Of a DNA stretch of 64,000 nt, positions 39,928 to 48,135 are shown in pieces; position 1 is the stretch's first letter; every line of letters begins with the position of its first letter. Below the pieces are notes generated by a model. The model was not told the origin of the DNA. It saw only the letters and a list, made by a program, of their open reading frames with translations, and searched no databases. The DNA comes from Amnibacterium endophyticum (GTDB taxonomy: Bacteria; Actinomycetota; Actinomycetes; Actinomycetales; Microbacteriaceae). The stretch is from positions 1-64,000 of the forward strand of contig NZ_JBHUEA010000016.1 in NCBI RefSeq assembly GCF_042680685.1, in the 5' to 3' direction. A program made the translations under genes and the position numbers.

Positions 39928-40839
39928 GTGCCCGAGTCCCGCCTGATGCTGCTCGACACCGCCGCGCTGTACTTCCGCGCGTTCCACGGGCTGCCCGAGA
40001 CGATCACCGCGCCCGACGGCACCCCGGTGAACGCGGTGCGCGGCCTGCTCGACATCGTCGCGCGCCTGGTCGACGAGTACGCCCCGACCGACCTCGTCGC
40101 CTGCTGGGACGACGCATGGCGCCCGTCCTGGCGCGTCGCGCTGCTGCCGTCGTACAAGGCGCAGCGCCTCGACGACGAGGAGGCCGGGACCGAGACGGTG
40201 CCGGAGGCGCTGACCGCGCAGATCCCCGTGATCCGGGAGGCGCTCGACGCCCTCGGGGTCCCCGTCGTCGGCGCCGACGACCACGAGGCGGACGACGTGA
40301 TCGGCACCCTCGCCGCTCGGGCGTCGACGCCGGTCGACGTCGTCACGAGCGACCGCGACCTGTTGCAGGTGGTCGACGACGCGCGGGGTGTCCGCGTGAT
40401 CTCGACCGCGAAGGGCATGCGCGCCCTCGAGGTCGTGACCGACGAGGTGCTGCAGCAGCGGTACGGGGTGACCGCGGCGCAGTACGCCGACTTCGCGACG
40501 CTGCGGGGCGACCCCTCCGACGGCCTGCCCGGCGTCGCCGGCATCGGCGCGAAGACCGCCGCGTCCCTGCTGCAGCGCCTCGGCGACCTCGCCGGCGTGC
40601 TCGACGCCGCGCACCGCGGCGGCAGCGGACTCTCGGCCGGCCAGGCGCAGCGGCTGCGCGACGGCGCCGACTACGTGCGCCGGGCGCTCCCCGTCGTCGA
40701 GGTCGTCCGCGACCTCGACCTGCCCGCGGTCGACACCGCGATCCGGCTCACCGACGAGCGCCGCGCGGCCGCGGAGGACCTCGCGGCGCGCCTCGACCTC
40801 GGCCGCTCCATGGCTCGGGCGCTCGAGGCGCTCGCGTGA
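39928..40839 (+). CDS. 5'-3' exonuclease (PolA N-terminal domain-like)
   Basis: A 303-residue stand-alone 5'-3' exonuclease/flap nuclease, like the N-terminal domain of DNA polymerase I. Metal-binding acidic residues occur in LMLLDTAALYFRAFHG, GADDHEADDVIGTLA and VVTSDRDLLQVV. The helix-hairpin-helix is GDPSDGLPGVAGIGAKTAASL. It probably removes RNA primers or flaps. CATACT at 39916-39921 is 6 nt before the GTG start. The next gene overlaps its stop. Confidence 0.92.
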   Translation: MPESRLMLLDTAALYFRAFHGLPETITAPDGTPVNAVRGLLDIVARLVDEYAPTDLVACWDDAWRPSWRVALLPSYKAQRLDDEEAGTETVPEALTAQIPVIREALDALGVPVVGADDHEADDVIGTLAARASTPVDVVTSDRDLLQVVDDARGVRVISTAKGMRALEVVTDEVLQQRYGVTAAQYADFATLRGDPSDGLPGVAGIGAKTAASLLQRLGDLAGVLDAAHRGGSGLSAGQAQRLRDGADYVRRALPVVEVVRDLDLPAVDTAIRLTDERRAAAEDLAARLDLGRSMARALEALA

Positions 40840-41651
40840 CGCGGGTCGCCGCCGTCCAGCTGGCGCCGGTGCTCGGCGACCTGCCCGGCAACCTCGAGCG
40901 CGCCGCCGACGCGGTCGCGTCAGCCGCCCGCGACGGCGCCCGGCTCGTCGTGCTGCCGGAGCTCGCGACCTCCGGCTACGTCTTCGCCTCCGTCGAGGAG
41001 GCCCGCGACCTCGCCCTGCCGGCGGACGACCCGCGACTCGCGGCCCTCGCCCGCGCGGCCGGCGAGGCGGTGGTCGTCGTCGGCTTCGCCGAGGCGGCCG
41101 CCGACGGGCGGCTGCACAACAGCGCCGCTCTGCTCGACGCCTCGGGCGTCCGCGCCGTCTACCGGAAGGCGCACCTGTGGGACCGGGAGAAGCTGGTCTT
41201 CGCGCCCGGCGACGCCCGGCCTCCGGTCGTCGAGACGCCGGTCGGCCGGGTCGGGGTGATGGTCTGCTTCGACCTCGAGTTCCCGGAGTGGCCCCGGCTG
41301 GCCGCCCTCGCCGGCGCGGACGTGCTGGCGGTGCCGACGAACTGGCCGCGGGCCGCGGCGCACGCCGAGGGGCAGGCGTCGGAAGTCGTGATCGCGGCCG
41401 CGACCGCCCGCCTGAACCGCATGGCGGTCGTCTGCGCCGACCGCACCGGCGCCGAGCGCGGCGTCGACTGGACCGAGGGCACGCTGATCGTCGACGCCGA
41501 CGGCCGGCTGCAGGGTCGTGTCGGCCCCGGGGCCGGGACGGCGTGGGCGGACCTCGACCTCGCCGCGTCGCGCGACAAGCGGCAGACGGCGCTCTCCGAC
41601 CTGCTCGGCGACCGGCGGCCGGAGCTGTACGGGCCCCTCGCAGGGCGCTGA
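40836..41651 (+). CDS. Carbon-nitrogen (nitrilase-superfamily) hydrolase
   Basis: A 271-residue amidase/nitrilase-fold enzyme. The Glu-Lys-Cys triad is visible: Glu in VVLPELATSGYVF, Lys in YRKAHLWDREKLVF and Cys in GVMVCFDLEFPEWPRL. The substrate cannot be named; omega-amidase and N-carbamoyl-amidase types share these features. GTG overlaps the exonuclease stop (GTGA), so the two are co-translated. Confidence 0.9.
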   Translation: MTRVAAVQLAPVLGDLPGNLERAADAVASAARDGARLVVLPELATSGYVFASVEEARDLALPADDPRLAALARAAGEAVVVVGFAEAAADGRLHNSAALLDASGVRAVYRKAHLWDREKLVFAPGDARPPVVETPVGRVGVMVCFDLEFPEWPRLAALAGADVLAVPTNWPRAAAHAEGQASEVVIAAATARLNRMAVVCADRTGAERGVDWTEGTLIVDADGRLQGRVGPGAGTAWADLDLAASRDKRQTALSDLLGDRRPELYGPLAGR

Positions 41652-41721
41652 GCGCCGGTCCCCTACAGTCCTCCGGGGCCTCGCGGCCCCGCCATGACCG
41701 CACGACCCGATGGAGGCTCGC

Positions 41722-42771
41722 GTGCCCACGACCGTCCCCGCCCTGCTCACCGATGCGCCCGGCGCCGCGTTCCACCGCGGCACCGTCGAGCGCCGCGACC
41801 TCGGCCCGCGCGACGTCGCGATCGACATCGCCTTCGCCGGCATCTGCCACTCCGACATCCACCAGGTGCGCGAGGAGTGGGGCGGCGCGATCTTCCCGAT
41901 GGTTCCGGGCCACGAGATCGCCGGCACGGTGACCGCGGTCGGCGCCGACGTGGAGGGCTACGCGGTCGGCGACCGCGTCGGCGTCGGCTGCTTCGTCGAC
42001 TCCTGCCGCGAGTGCGAGTACTGCCTGGCGGGCGAGGAGCAGTTCTGCCTCAAGGGCAACGTCGGCACCTACAACGCCCGCGGCTACGACGGCGAGGTCA
42101 CCTACGGCGGCTACAGCACGTCTGTCGTGGTCGACGAGCGCTATGTCCTCCGCATCCCGGACGGCATCGAGCTGGACGTCGCCGCTCCCCTGCTCTGCGC
42201 CGGCATCACCACCTACAGCCCGCTGAAGCACTGGGGCGTCGGTCCGGGCTCCAAGGTCGCCGTCGTCGGCCTCGGCGGGCTCGGGCACATGGCCGTCCAG
42301 CTCGCGAAGGCCATGGGGGCGGAGGTCACCGTCATCTCCCGCTCGCGCGGCAAGGAGGAGGACGGCCGCCGCCTCGGCGCCGACTCCTGGGTCGCGACGA
42401 ACGAGGAGGGCGCGCTGAAGGCCTTGCGCAACACCTTCGACCTGATCGTGAACACCGTCTCGGCGGACGTCGACGTCGACGCGCTCGCCCGCACGCTCCG
42501 CGTCGGCGGCAGCCTGGTCTACGTCGGCGCGCCGAGCGAGCGGCAGTCCTTCGCCGTGTTCTCGCTTATCGGCGGGCGCCGCAGCGTCGCCGGCTCGAAC
42601 ATCGGCGGCATCGCCGAGACGCAGGAGATGCTCGACTTCTGCGGCGTGCACGGCATCGGTGCCGAGGTGGAGCGGATCGGGGCCGACGAGGTCACGGACG
42701 CCTACGACCGCGTCGTCGACGGCGAGGTGCACTACCGCTTCGTCATCGACACGGCGACCATCCCCGCCTGA
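41722..42771 (+). CDS. Zinc-dependent alcohol dehydrogenase (CAD type)
   Basis: A 349-residue NAD(P)-dependent medium-chain dehydrogenase of the cinnamyl-alcohol/aryl-alcohol type. Catalytic zinc ligands lie in AGICHSDIHQVREEWGG and VPGHEIAGTV; the structural zinc has four Cys in CFVDSCRECEYCLAGEEQFC. The nucleotide loop is VVGLGGLGHMAVQLA. GTG 41722 is chosen because GGAGG (41712-41716) is 5 nt upstream; the in-frame ATG at 41710 overlaps that site. A repeat array follows the stop. Confidence 0.92.
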   Translation: MPTTVPALLTDAPGAAFHRGTVERRDLGPRDVAIDIAFAGICHSDIHQVREEWGGAIFPMVPGHEIAGTVTAVGADVEGYAVGDRVGVGCFVDSCRECEYCLAGEEQFCLKGNVGTYNARGYDGEVTYGGYSTSVVVDERYVLRIPDGIELDVAAPLLCAGITTYSPLKHWGVGPGSKVAVVGLGGLGHMAVQLAKAMGAEVTVISRSRGKEEDGRRLGADSWVATNEEGALKALRNTFDLIVNTVSADVDVDALARTLRVGGSLVYVGAPSERQSFAVFSLIGGRRSVAGSNIGGIAETQEMLDFCGVHGIGAEVERIGADEVTDAYDRVVDGEVHYRFVIDTATIPA

Positions 42772-42902
42772 CGAGCCCGTCAGCAGGAACAGCGAGCCCG
42801 TCAGCAGGAACGACGAGTCCGTCAGCAGGAACAGCGACCTCCAGCAGGATCAGGAGGGCCGCCTGTTCCTGCTGAAGCGCTCCGTTCCTGCTGACGGACT
42901 CG
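42772..42902. repeat. 21-bp direct repeat array with inverted copies
   Basis: Three 21-bp units of type CGAGCCCGTCAGCAGGAACAG (42772, 42793, 42814) and a partial fourth (42835) are followed by two inverted copies (42863-42874 and 42883-42902). The third direct unit and the last inverted one pair over about 19 bp (GAGTCCGTCAGCAGGAAC with GTTCCTGCTGACGGACTC), with a smaller hairpin nested inside. It starts at the stop codon of the alcohol dehydrogenase and lies between convergent genes, so a bidirectional terminator is possible. Confidence 0.85.
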
Positions 42903-42922
42903 GCCCGCCGTGCGGGGGTCGT

Positions 42923-43894
42923 TCAGCCCCGGCGCGCGGCGTCGAGCGCGGCGTGCAGCCGGGCGCGCTCCGCGTCGTCGACGAAGGCGGCGTCGAAGGA
43001 GTTGCGGGCGAGCGCCACCAGCTGCTCCTCGGTCGCGCCCGCCCGTCGCAGCGCCGCATGGTTCTCGTCGACCCCGCCGCCGAAGTACGCCGGGTCGTCG
43101 CTCGACACCGTGACGCGCACGCCCTGCTCGAGCATCGCGAACACGGGGTGCGCCGCCATGTCCGGCACCGCCCGCAGCGCGACGTTCGACAGCGGGCAGA
43201 CCGTGAGCGCGACCTGCTCGTCGGCGATGCGGGCGACGAGGTCCGGGTCCTCCATCGCGCGCAGGCCGTGGTCGACGCGCTCCACGTGCAGCGCGTCGAG
43301 CGCCTCGCGGACGTAGTCGGGGCCTCCCTCCTCCCCCGCGTGCGCGACGAGCCGCAGGCCCTCGCTCGCCGCCCGGGCGTAGATGTCGGCGAAGAGCGCG
43401 GGCGGCCAGCCGACCTCCGCCGAGTCGAGCCCGACGCCGATGAAGCGGTCGCGGAACGGAGGGACCGCGTCGAGCGTCGCCTGCGCGGCGTCCGCGCCGA
43501 GGTCGCGGGTGAAGCACACGATGAGGTCGCAGGAGAGGCCGTCGGCGCGGGCCGCGGCGAACGCGGCGCCGAAGCCGTCCATGACGGCCTCGATCGGCAC
43601 GCCGCGCTGCAGGTGCACCATCGGGTCGATAAACGACTCGGCGCGGACGACCCCGGCGGCGCGCGCCTGCGCGAGGTAGTGCTCCGCCAGCTCGAAGAAG
43701 TCCTGCTCGGTCCGCATGACGGCGAGGTCCGAGTCCCGCAGGTCGAGGAACTGCTGCAGGTCCGCGTAGACGTAGCGGCCGGGGTCGAGGTCGGGCACGG
43801 CGATCCCGTTGCGCCGGGCGAAGCGCGCGAGCAGCTCGGGGTCGAGGGCGCCCTCGACGTGCAGGTGCAGCTCGGCGGTCGGGATCACGTCCAT
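42923..43894 (-). CDS. Adenine/adenosine deaminase family protein (adenine deaminase-like)
   Basis: A 323-residue purine deaminase of the ADAL family. It has AELHLHVEGALDPELL (HxH metal ligands), HAGEEGGPDYV, VDHGLRAMEDP, TVCPLSN and SSDDPAYFGG. The segment VGLDSAEVGWPP matches the adenine deaminase subgroup (GLDSxExG) rather than the GIDLAGDE of adenosine deaminases, so hydrolysis of adenine to hypoxanthine is favoured. CAGGAT lies 6 nt upstream of the ATG at 43894. Confidence 0.85.
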   Translation of the reverse strand: MDVIPTAELHLHVEGALDPELLARFARRNGIAVPDLDPGRYVYADLQQFLDLRDSDLAVMRTEQDFFELAEHYLAQARAAGVVRAESFIDPMVHLQRGVPIEAVMDGFGAAFAAARADGLSCDLIVCFTRDLGADAAQATLDAVPPFRDRFIGVGLDSAEVGWPPALFADIYARAASEGLRLVAHAGEEGGPDYVREALDALHVERVDHGLRAMEDPDLVARIADEQVALTVCPLSNVALRAVPDMAAHPVFAMLEQGVRVTVSSDDPAYFGGGVDENHAALRRAGATEEQLVALARNSFDAAFVDDAERARLHAALDAARRG

Positions 43895-43929
43895 GCACCG
43901 ATCCTGCCCGCACGGCATACCGTCGTGCC

Positions 43930-44682
43930 GTGCGGCGGGACCGGGGAGCGGGGAGCGAGGACCGCGCGCCCGTGCCGCCTCCGGCCGAGGTCGACGACCT
44001 GCGCCGCCGCCTCTACCGGCCCGGGGCGGGCGAGGAGGACGTGCGGCGGTACGTCGCCGCCCGGCCCGATCCGACCGAGGATCCCGAGCCCGCCGACGAG
44101 GTCGCCGCGCCCCGCCGTCCCTGGTCCCGGCGCGGCACCGCGGCAGCGCTCGTCGCCGTCGGCGCAGGCCTGCTCGCCGTCGCGGCCGCGCTCGTGGCGC
44201 CTCCCGGCGGGGCCGCGCCCGCGCCGTCGGCGAGCGCCCCGCCGAGGCCGCTGCTGGTCGACGTCGGCGAGGGCCGCGCGATCGACGTCGCGCGGGGCAG
44301 CGAGTCCCCGCCCGCGGTCGTGTTCACCGAGCTGCAGGGCACCCCGGTGCTCGGCCGCCGCGTCGAGGGGCGCGGCACCGCCGTCGTCGCGCTCGGCGCC
44401 TCCGAGGACGCGACCGGCGGTCGCGCGGTCGTCGCGGTCGCGACGGACGTCGGGGCGCGGGTGACCTGGCGGGCGCTCCTCGACGTCGAGCGGCCGGACT
44501 GGACCTCGTCGGTGACCGTCCTCGCGCGCGGACGCGCCGCGAGCCCGGGCGACGACGTGCGCCCCACCGCCTTCACCTGGGAGGACCGCTCCCCGACCCG
44601 CATCGCCGTCGTCGCGCCGGTCGGCGTGCGGTGGGCGCTCGTGTACGCCGCGACCGTCGGCCCGGAGCCGACGCTGCGCTGA
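43930..44682 (+). CDS. Small membrane protein of the LRRRLY paralog family
   Basis: A 250-residue protein with the family N-terminus (VDDLRRRLYRPGAGEEDVRR), acidic and Pro-rich residues, one membrane helix (AALVAVGAGLLAVAAALVA) and a beta-rich exterior domain ending VRWALVYAATVGPEPTLR. TACCGT at 43918-43923 is 6 nt before the GTG at 43930; a GTG at 43972 is an alternative start. It is divergent from the deaminase gene. Function unknown. Confidence 0.8.
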   Translation: MRRDRGAGSEDRAPVPPPAEVDDLRRRLYRPGAGEEDVRRYVAARPDPTEDPEPADEVAAPRRPWSRRGTAAALVAVGAGLLAVAAALVAPPGGAAPAPSASAPPRPLLVDVGEGRAIDVARGSESPPAVVFTELQGTPVLGRRVEGRGTAVVALGASEDATGGRAVVAVATDVGARVTWRALLDVERPDWTSSVTVLARGRAASPGDDVRPTAFTWEDRSPTRIAVVAPVGVRWALVYAATVGPEPTLR

Positions 44683-44778
44683 GGGTTCCGCCGCCCCAGA
44701 GGACGGAGGCTGAGGGCTTTCCGCACGACGGCCGACGCATCCACCCGCCGTTCACCTGCGCGGATGAGGCTGGCGGGC

Positions 44779-44964
44779 GTGTCCACCGCAGAGCCGATGA
44801 TGCCCCACCCCGACGAGCCCGACACCGCCCTCGACCCGCGCCGCGACGCGCCGGTGCCGGAGGAGCACGACGAGCCGGCGGAGGCGAACGAGACGCTGAC
44901 CAGCGCCGGCGAGGCGCACGCGGGCGAGGACCCGCTGCCGGCCTTCGAGGAGGAGCAGGGCTGA
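44779..44964 (+). CDS. Small acidic disordered protein
   Basis: A 61-residue protein rich in Glu, Asp, Pro and Ala (PDEPDTALDPRRDAPVPEEH), with no hydrophobic core. GAGGCT at 44766-44771 is 7 nt before the GTG, the leaderless arrangement; an ATG at 44764 is in frame. It resembles the small acidic protein at 11447..11605 in composition only. Function unknown. Confidence 0.5.
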   Translation: MSTAEPMMPHPDEPDTALDPRRDAPVPEEHDEPAEANETLTSAGEAHAGEDPLPAFEEEQG

Positions 44965-45035
44965 ACCGCGCGGGCGCCAGCCCCGCAGCGTCCGACGGTT
45001 CGGGGAGGATGGCCTCCCGACCTTCGAGGAGCGCC

Positions 45036-45380
45036 ATGACGGACGCCGGTGACCGGCAGGACGAGCCCGAGCAGCGTCCGACGACGCGCCGCAATCCGCT
45101 GCAGACCGCGTCCGACGCGGTCGTCAGCCCCTCCCTCGCCCGCACCAACCCCGCCGCCTCGGTCGCCGTCGCCGTCGGACTGATCGGGCTGTTCTTCCCC
45201 TCGTTCGGCGTGCTGCCCGGGCTCGGGGTCGTCGTCGCGGTGATCGGGATCGTGCGGAGCCGGCGGCTGGCGCGCGAGGGCGCGGAGGCGACGGGGCTCG
45301 GCCGGGCGGGGGTCGGCCTCGCACTCGCCGCCGCCGGGCTGCTGCGGCTGGTCCCCGCCGTCGCGCAGCTGACCGGCTGA
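45036..45380 (+). CDS. Small two-helix membrane protein
   Basis: A 114-residue protein with a polar N-terminus of about 35 residues and two hydrophobic helices (AASVAVAVGLIGLFFPSFGV followed by LPGLGVVVAVIGIV; then GLALAAAGLLRLVPAVAQL). The layout resembles the DUF4190-like small membrane proteins of actinobacteria, but I am not sure of that assignment. GAGGAG lies 5 nt before the ATG. Confidence 0.65.
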   Translation: MTDAGDRQDEPEQRPTTRRNPLQTASDAVVSPSLARTNPAASVAVAVGLIGLFFPSFGVLPGLGVVVAVIGIVRSRRLAREGAEATGLGRAGVGLALAAAGLLRLVPAVAQLTG

Positions 45381-45397
45381 CCCGCGGCCGGTCGCAC

Positions 45398-46021
45398 TCA
45401 GGGCAGCAGACGCCGCTTCGCCTCGCCGAGCGCCGCCTGGAACCCGTCGGCCTCGCCGTCCAGCAGCAGCCGCGTCGCGAGCGCGTGCGTCCGCGCCGCG
45501 AACGCGCCGCTGCCGGCCGATCGCTCGAGCACGGCCCGCGCCGGCTCGCCGAGCGCGACGAGGGCGCGCGACAGGCTCTGCCGGCTGTCGCGGTCCCGCA
45601 GTCCGAGCTCGGTCGCCAGGTCGTCCGCGAGCGCGGCCTCCTCCCCCTCGGGCACGAGCGTGACGGCGGCGCGCCAGGCGGCGCGGGCGACCGCGTCCTC
45701 CTCGTCGTGCAGCAGCGCGCCCGTCAGCGCCGGCCAGGCGCGGGCGTCGCCGATCTTCGACAGGGTGTGCAGCGCCTGGCTGCGCGCCTGCGGGAACGGG
45801 GAGGCGAGCTCCTCCACCAGCCGCGGCACGACGTCGTCCGCGCGCTGGCGCAGCAGTGCCCAGGTCAGCATGTCGCGCACGAAGAAGTCGGGCTCGATCC
45901 CGCAGCGCTCCACGAGCACGTCGATCGCGGCCGGGTCGCGGGTGGCGCCCGCGTCCATCGCCGCCGACAGCCGAGCGGAGCTGGACGCCGCGCGCAGCCG
46001 CTCCCCCAGCGGCGGCGTCAC
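45398..46021 (-). CDS. HEAT-repeat protein
   Basis: A 207-residue protein made of about five HEAT-like helical pairs (VRDMLTWALLRQRADDVVPR; PQARSQALHTLSKIGDARAW; AVARAAWRAAVTLV; SRQSLSRALVALGEPARAVL). Such alpha-solenoids bind other proteins or ligands. The GTG at 46021 has GGGAAG about 7 nt upstream; TAGCGT further upstream could be its -10. It is divergent from an aldo/keto reductase. Confidence 0.75.
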   Translation of the reverse strand: MTPPLGERLRAASSSARLSAAMDAGATRDPAAIDVLVERCGIEPDFFVRDMLTWALLRQRADDVVPRLVEELASPFPQARSQALHTLSKIGDARAWPALTGALLHDEEDAVARAAWRAAVTLVPEGEEAALADDLATELGLRDRDSRQSLSRALVALGEPARAVLERSAGSGAFAARTHALATRLLLDGEADGFQAALGEAKRRLLP

Positions 46022-46115
46022 GACCGGCTTCCCTCGCGCATCGCTCCACGCTACGTCGCGCGGCGCCGACCACCGGCCGAGGTCGCACACATCCCTTCGG
46101 CCTACCGTTCGACGC

Positions 46116-47090
46116 ATGCAGTACCGCGCACTCGGCCGCACCGGCCTGACCGTCTCGGACATCGGCTACGGCGCCTGGGGCATCGGCGGCGGCGCGTGGG
46201 TGGGCGCCGAGGACGACGAGTCGATCCGCGCGTTGGAGCGCTTCATCGAGCTCGGCGGCACGTTCATCGACACCGCCCGCGGGTACGGCCGCAGCGAGGA
46301 GCTCGTCGGCCGCGTGCTGCGTCGGCACGAGGGCGAGGGCCTGTTCGTCGCCACGAAGGTGCCGCCGAAGAACATGCAGTGGCCCGCGGCCGACGACACC
46401 GCGGTCGAGGACGCGTTCCCCGGCGTCCACATCCGCTTCAGCCTCGAGACGAGCCTCGCCGCGAGCGGGCTCGACGCGTTCGACGTGCTGCAGTTCCACG
46501 TCTGGAACGACCGCTGGCTCGGGCGGGGCGACTGGCTGGAGACCGTGCAGGCGCTGAAGCAGGAGGGCAAGATCCGGCACTTCGGCGTCTCGATCAACGA
46601 CCACCAGCCCGGCAACGGCGTCGAGCTGGTGCGGAGCGGCCAGGTCGACACGGTGCAGGTGATCCACAACGTGTTCCACCAGGAGCCCGAGGAGGCGCTG
46701 CTGCCCGCGTGCGAGGAGCACGGGGTCGGCGTGATCGTCCGCGTCGCGCTGGACGAGGGCGGCCTGACCGGCCGCATCACGCCGGAGACCGAGTTCGCCG
46801 AGGGCGACTTCCGCGCCGGGTACTTCGGCGGCGACCGCAAGCAGCAGCTGCAGCAGCACGTGGACGCGCTCGTGCAGGACCTCGGCGTCGAGACCGACGA
46901 GCTGCCCGACCTCGCGCTGCGCTACGTGCTCGCGCAGCCGGCGGTGTCGACCGTGATCGCGGGCATGCGCTCCGTGCGCAACGTGGAGCGCAACGCCGCG
47001 ACGAGCGACCGCGGCCCGCTCACGGCGGAGCAGTCGGCCGCCCTGAAGCGCGCCCGCTGGGAGCGCAACTGGTACACCCCGGCCGAGTAG
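46116..47090 (+). CDS. Aldo/keto reductase
   Basis: A 324-residue NADPH-dependent oxidoreductase with a (beta/alpha)8 barrel. It opens MQYRALGRTGLTVSDIGYGA and has the catalytic Asp/Tyr in FIDTARGYGRSEELVG and Lys in LFVATKVPP. QALKQEGKIRHFGVSIND and QPAVSTVIAGMRSVRNVERN are typical of the family. TACCGT at 46103-46108 is 7 nt before the ATG. The substrate is probably a sugar-derived or small aldehyde. Confidence 0.9.
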   Translation: MQYRALGRTGLTVSDIGYGAWGIGGGAWVGAEDDESIRALERFIELGGTFIDTARGYGRSEELVGRVLRRHEGEGLFVATKVPPKNMQWPAADDTAVEDAFPGVHIRFSLETSLAASGLDAFDVLQFHVWNDRWLGRGDWLETVQALKQEGKIRHFGVSINDHQPGNGVELVRSGQVDTVQVIHNVFHQEPEEALLPACEEHGVGVIVRVALDEGGLTGRITPETEFAEGDFRAGYFGGDRKQQLQQHVDALVQDLGVETDELPDLALRYVLAQPAVSTVIAGMRSVRNVERNAATSDRGPLTAEQSAALKRARWERNWYTPAE

Positions 47091-47109
47091 CCGCCCCGGC
47101 GCACTCCGT

Positions 47110-47167
47110 CGGTCGAGCCGCTCCCCGCTGATCGGGCCGCTCCCCGCTGATCGGGCCTGTCGAGATC
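47110..47167. repeat. Short GTCGAG-type intergenic repeat with 19-bp tandem
   Basis: GCCGCTCCCCGCTGATCGG occurs twice in tandem (47117-47135, 47136-47154), flanked by GGTCGAG and GCCTGTCGAGATC. The composite resembles the CTGGTCGAGCCTGTCGAGAC sequence dispersed in Microbacteriaceae genomes. A related single copy is at 63556..63581. Confidence 0.65.
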
Positions 47168-47237
47168 GCCCGCCGTGCGCGGCGACCGGCCATGATGGTC
47201 CGCGACCAACGAGCACAGACCGGCACGAGGAGGCGCC

Positions 47238-47858
47238 GTGATCGAGGCGCTGACCGGCACCGGCCTCGCCGCAGCCGCGGGGCTGAACGCCTACATCCCG
47301 ATGCTGGCGCTGGGCCTGCTCTCCCGCTTCACGGGCGCGGTGTCGCTGCCCGCGGGCTGGACGTGGCTCGAGAACCCGTGGGTGCTCGGCATCCTCGGCG
47401 TCCTGCTGGTGATCGAGTTCGTCGCCGACAAGGTGCCGGCGGTCGACCACGTGAACGACATCGTGCAGACCGTCGTGCGCCCGGCGGCGGGCGGCATCGT
47501 CTTCGGGTCGGGGACCGCGACGGAGACGCCCGCGATCAGCGACCCCGGCGGCTTCCTCGCCTCCGGCGGCTGGGTGCCGGTCGCGCTCGGCGTCGTGCTG
47601 GCGCTGACCGTGCACCTCGGCAAGGCGGGCACGCGGGCCGTCGCGAACACGGCGACGGTCGGCGTCGCGGCGCCGGTGCTCAGCACCGCGGAGGACGTGT
47701 CCTCGATCGCGCTCGTCGCCGCGGCGATCCTGCTGCCGGCGCTGGTCGCGGTGCTCGTGGTCGCGCTGGCCGTGGGCCTCGTCCTGCTCGCGCGGACCGC
47801 GGTCCGGCGTCGGTCGAAGCGGCGGGAGCGCGACCCGCTGCGCTCCGCGGCCGACTGA
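47238..47858 (+). CDS. DUF4126 family membrane protein
   Basis: A 206-residue membrane protein I recognise as DUF4126: AAAAGLNAYIPMLALGLLSR at the N-terminus, VLLVIEFVADKVPAVDHVND, and GSGTATETPAISDPGGFL. It has four to five hydrophobic helices and a basic C-terminal tail. GAGGAGG lies 5 nt before the GTG. The family has no established role. Confidence 0.85.
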   Translation: MIEALTGTGLAAAAGLNAYIPMLALGLLSRFTGAVSLPAGWTWLENPWVLGILGVLLVIEFVADKVPAVDHVNDIVQTVVRPAAGGIVFGSGTATETPAISDPGGFLASGGWVPVALGVVLALTVHLGKAGTRAVANTATVGVAAPVLSTAEDVSSIALVAAAILLPALVAVLVVALAVGLVLLARTAVRRRSKRRERDPLRSAAD

Positions 47859-47874
47859 CCGGCGCTCCGCCGAA

Positions 47875-48058
47875 GCGCACGGGCGGCATCCGACACCCCG
47901 GGCGCCCGAGCACGCCCGTGCGGTCGGAACCCGCCCGGATCGTCGGGCATCGGAGTGCCGGAGCTCCAGGCGCGGGAATCCGGGCGCGATCGGCGCATCC
48001 GGGCGCATTCGAACGTCCGATCCCGCCCGGATCCGCCGATCCCGCCCGCCTCCGCCGG
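47875..48058. repeat. Diverged copy of the 183-bp intergenic repeat
   Basis: This stretch after the DUF4126 gene shares CGGATCCGCC/GGGCGGGTTC-type blocks with the repeats at 3352..3745. It has ATCCGACACCCCGGGCGC against ATCCGACATCCCGGGCGC near 3318, and CGCGATCGGCGCATCCGGGC with AACGTCCGATCCCGCCCGG, the reverse complement of the earlier unit. Nothing coding is evident here. Confidence 0.6.
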
Positions 48059-48092
48059 AGCTGCTGCTCGCGAGGGCGGAGCCGGAACGACA

Positions 48093-48123
48093 GCGGGGCC
48101 GGGCGCTTCGCGCCCGGCCCCGC
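48093..48123 (-). terminator. Terminator of the second cold-shock gene
   Basis: GCGGGGCCGGGCGC (48093-48106) and GCGCCCGGCCCCGC (48110-48123) form a perfect 14-bp stem with a tiny TTC loop, 12 nt beyond the cold-shock stop. There is no long U-tract, as is common for high-GC terminators. Confidence 0.75.
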
Positions 48124-48135
48124 CTCAGATCGAAC

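Noticed and set aside
42772..42902. CRISPR array
   Set aside because: The 21-bp units are contiguous with no spacers of regular length, later copies are inverted, and no cas genes are near.
44013..48008. A 1300-codon minus-strand open frame
   Set aside because: It runs opposite several recognised genes (paralog-family protein, aldo/keto reductase, DUF4126) and contains no recognisable domain, so it is a shadow frame.
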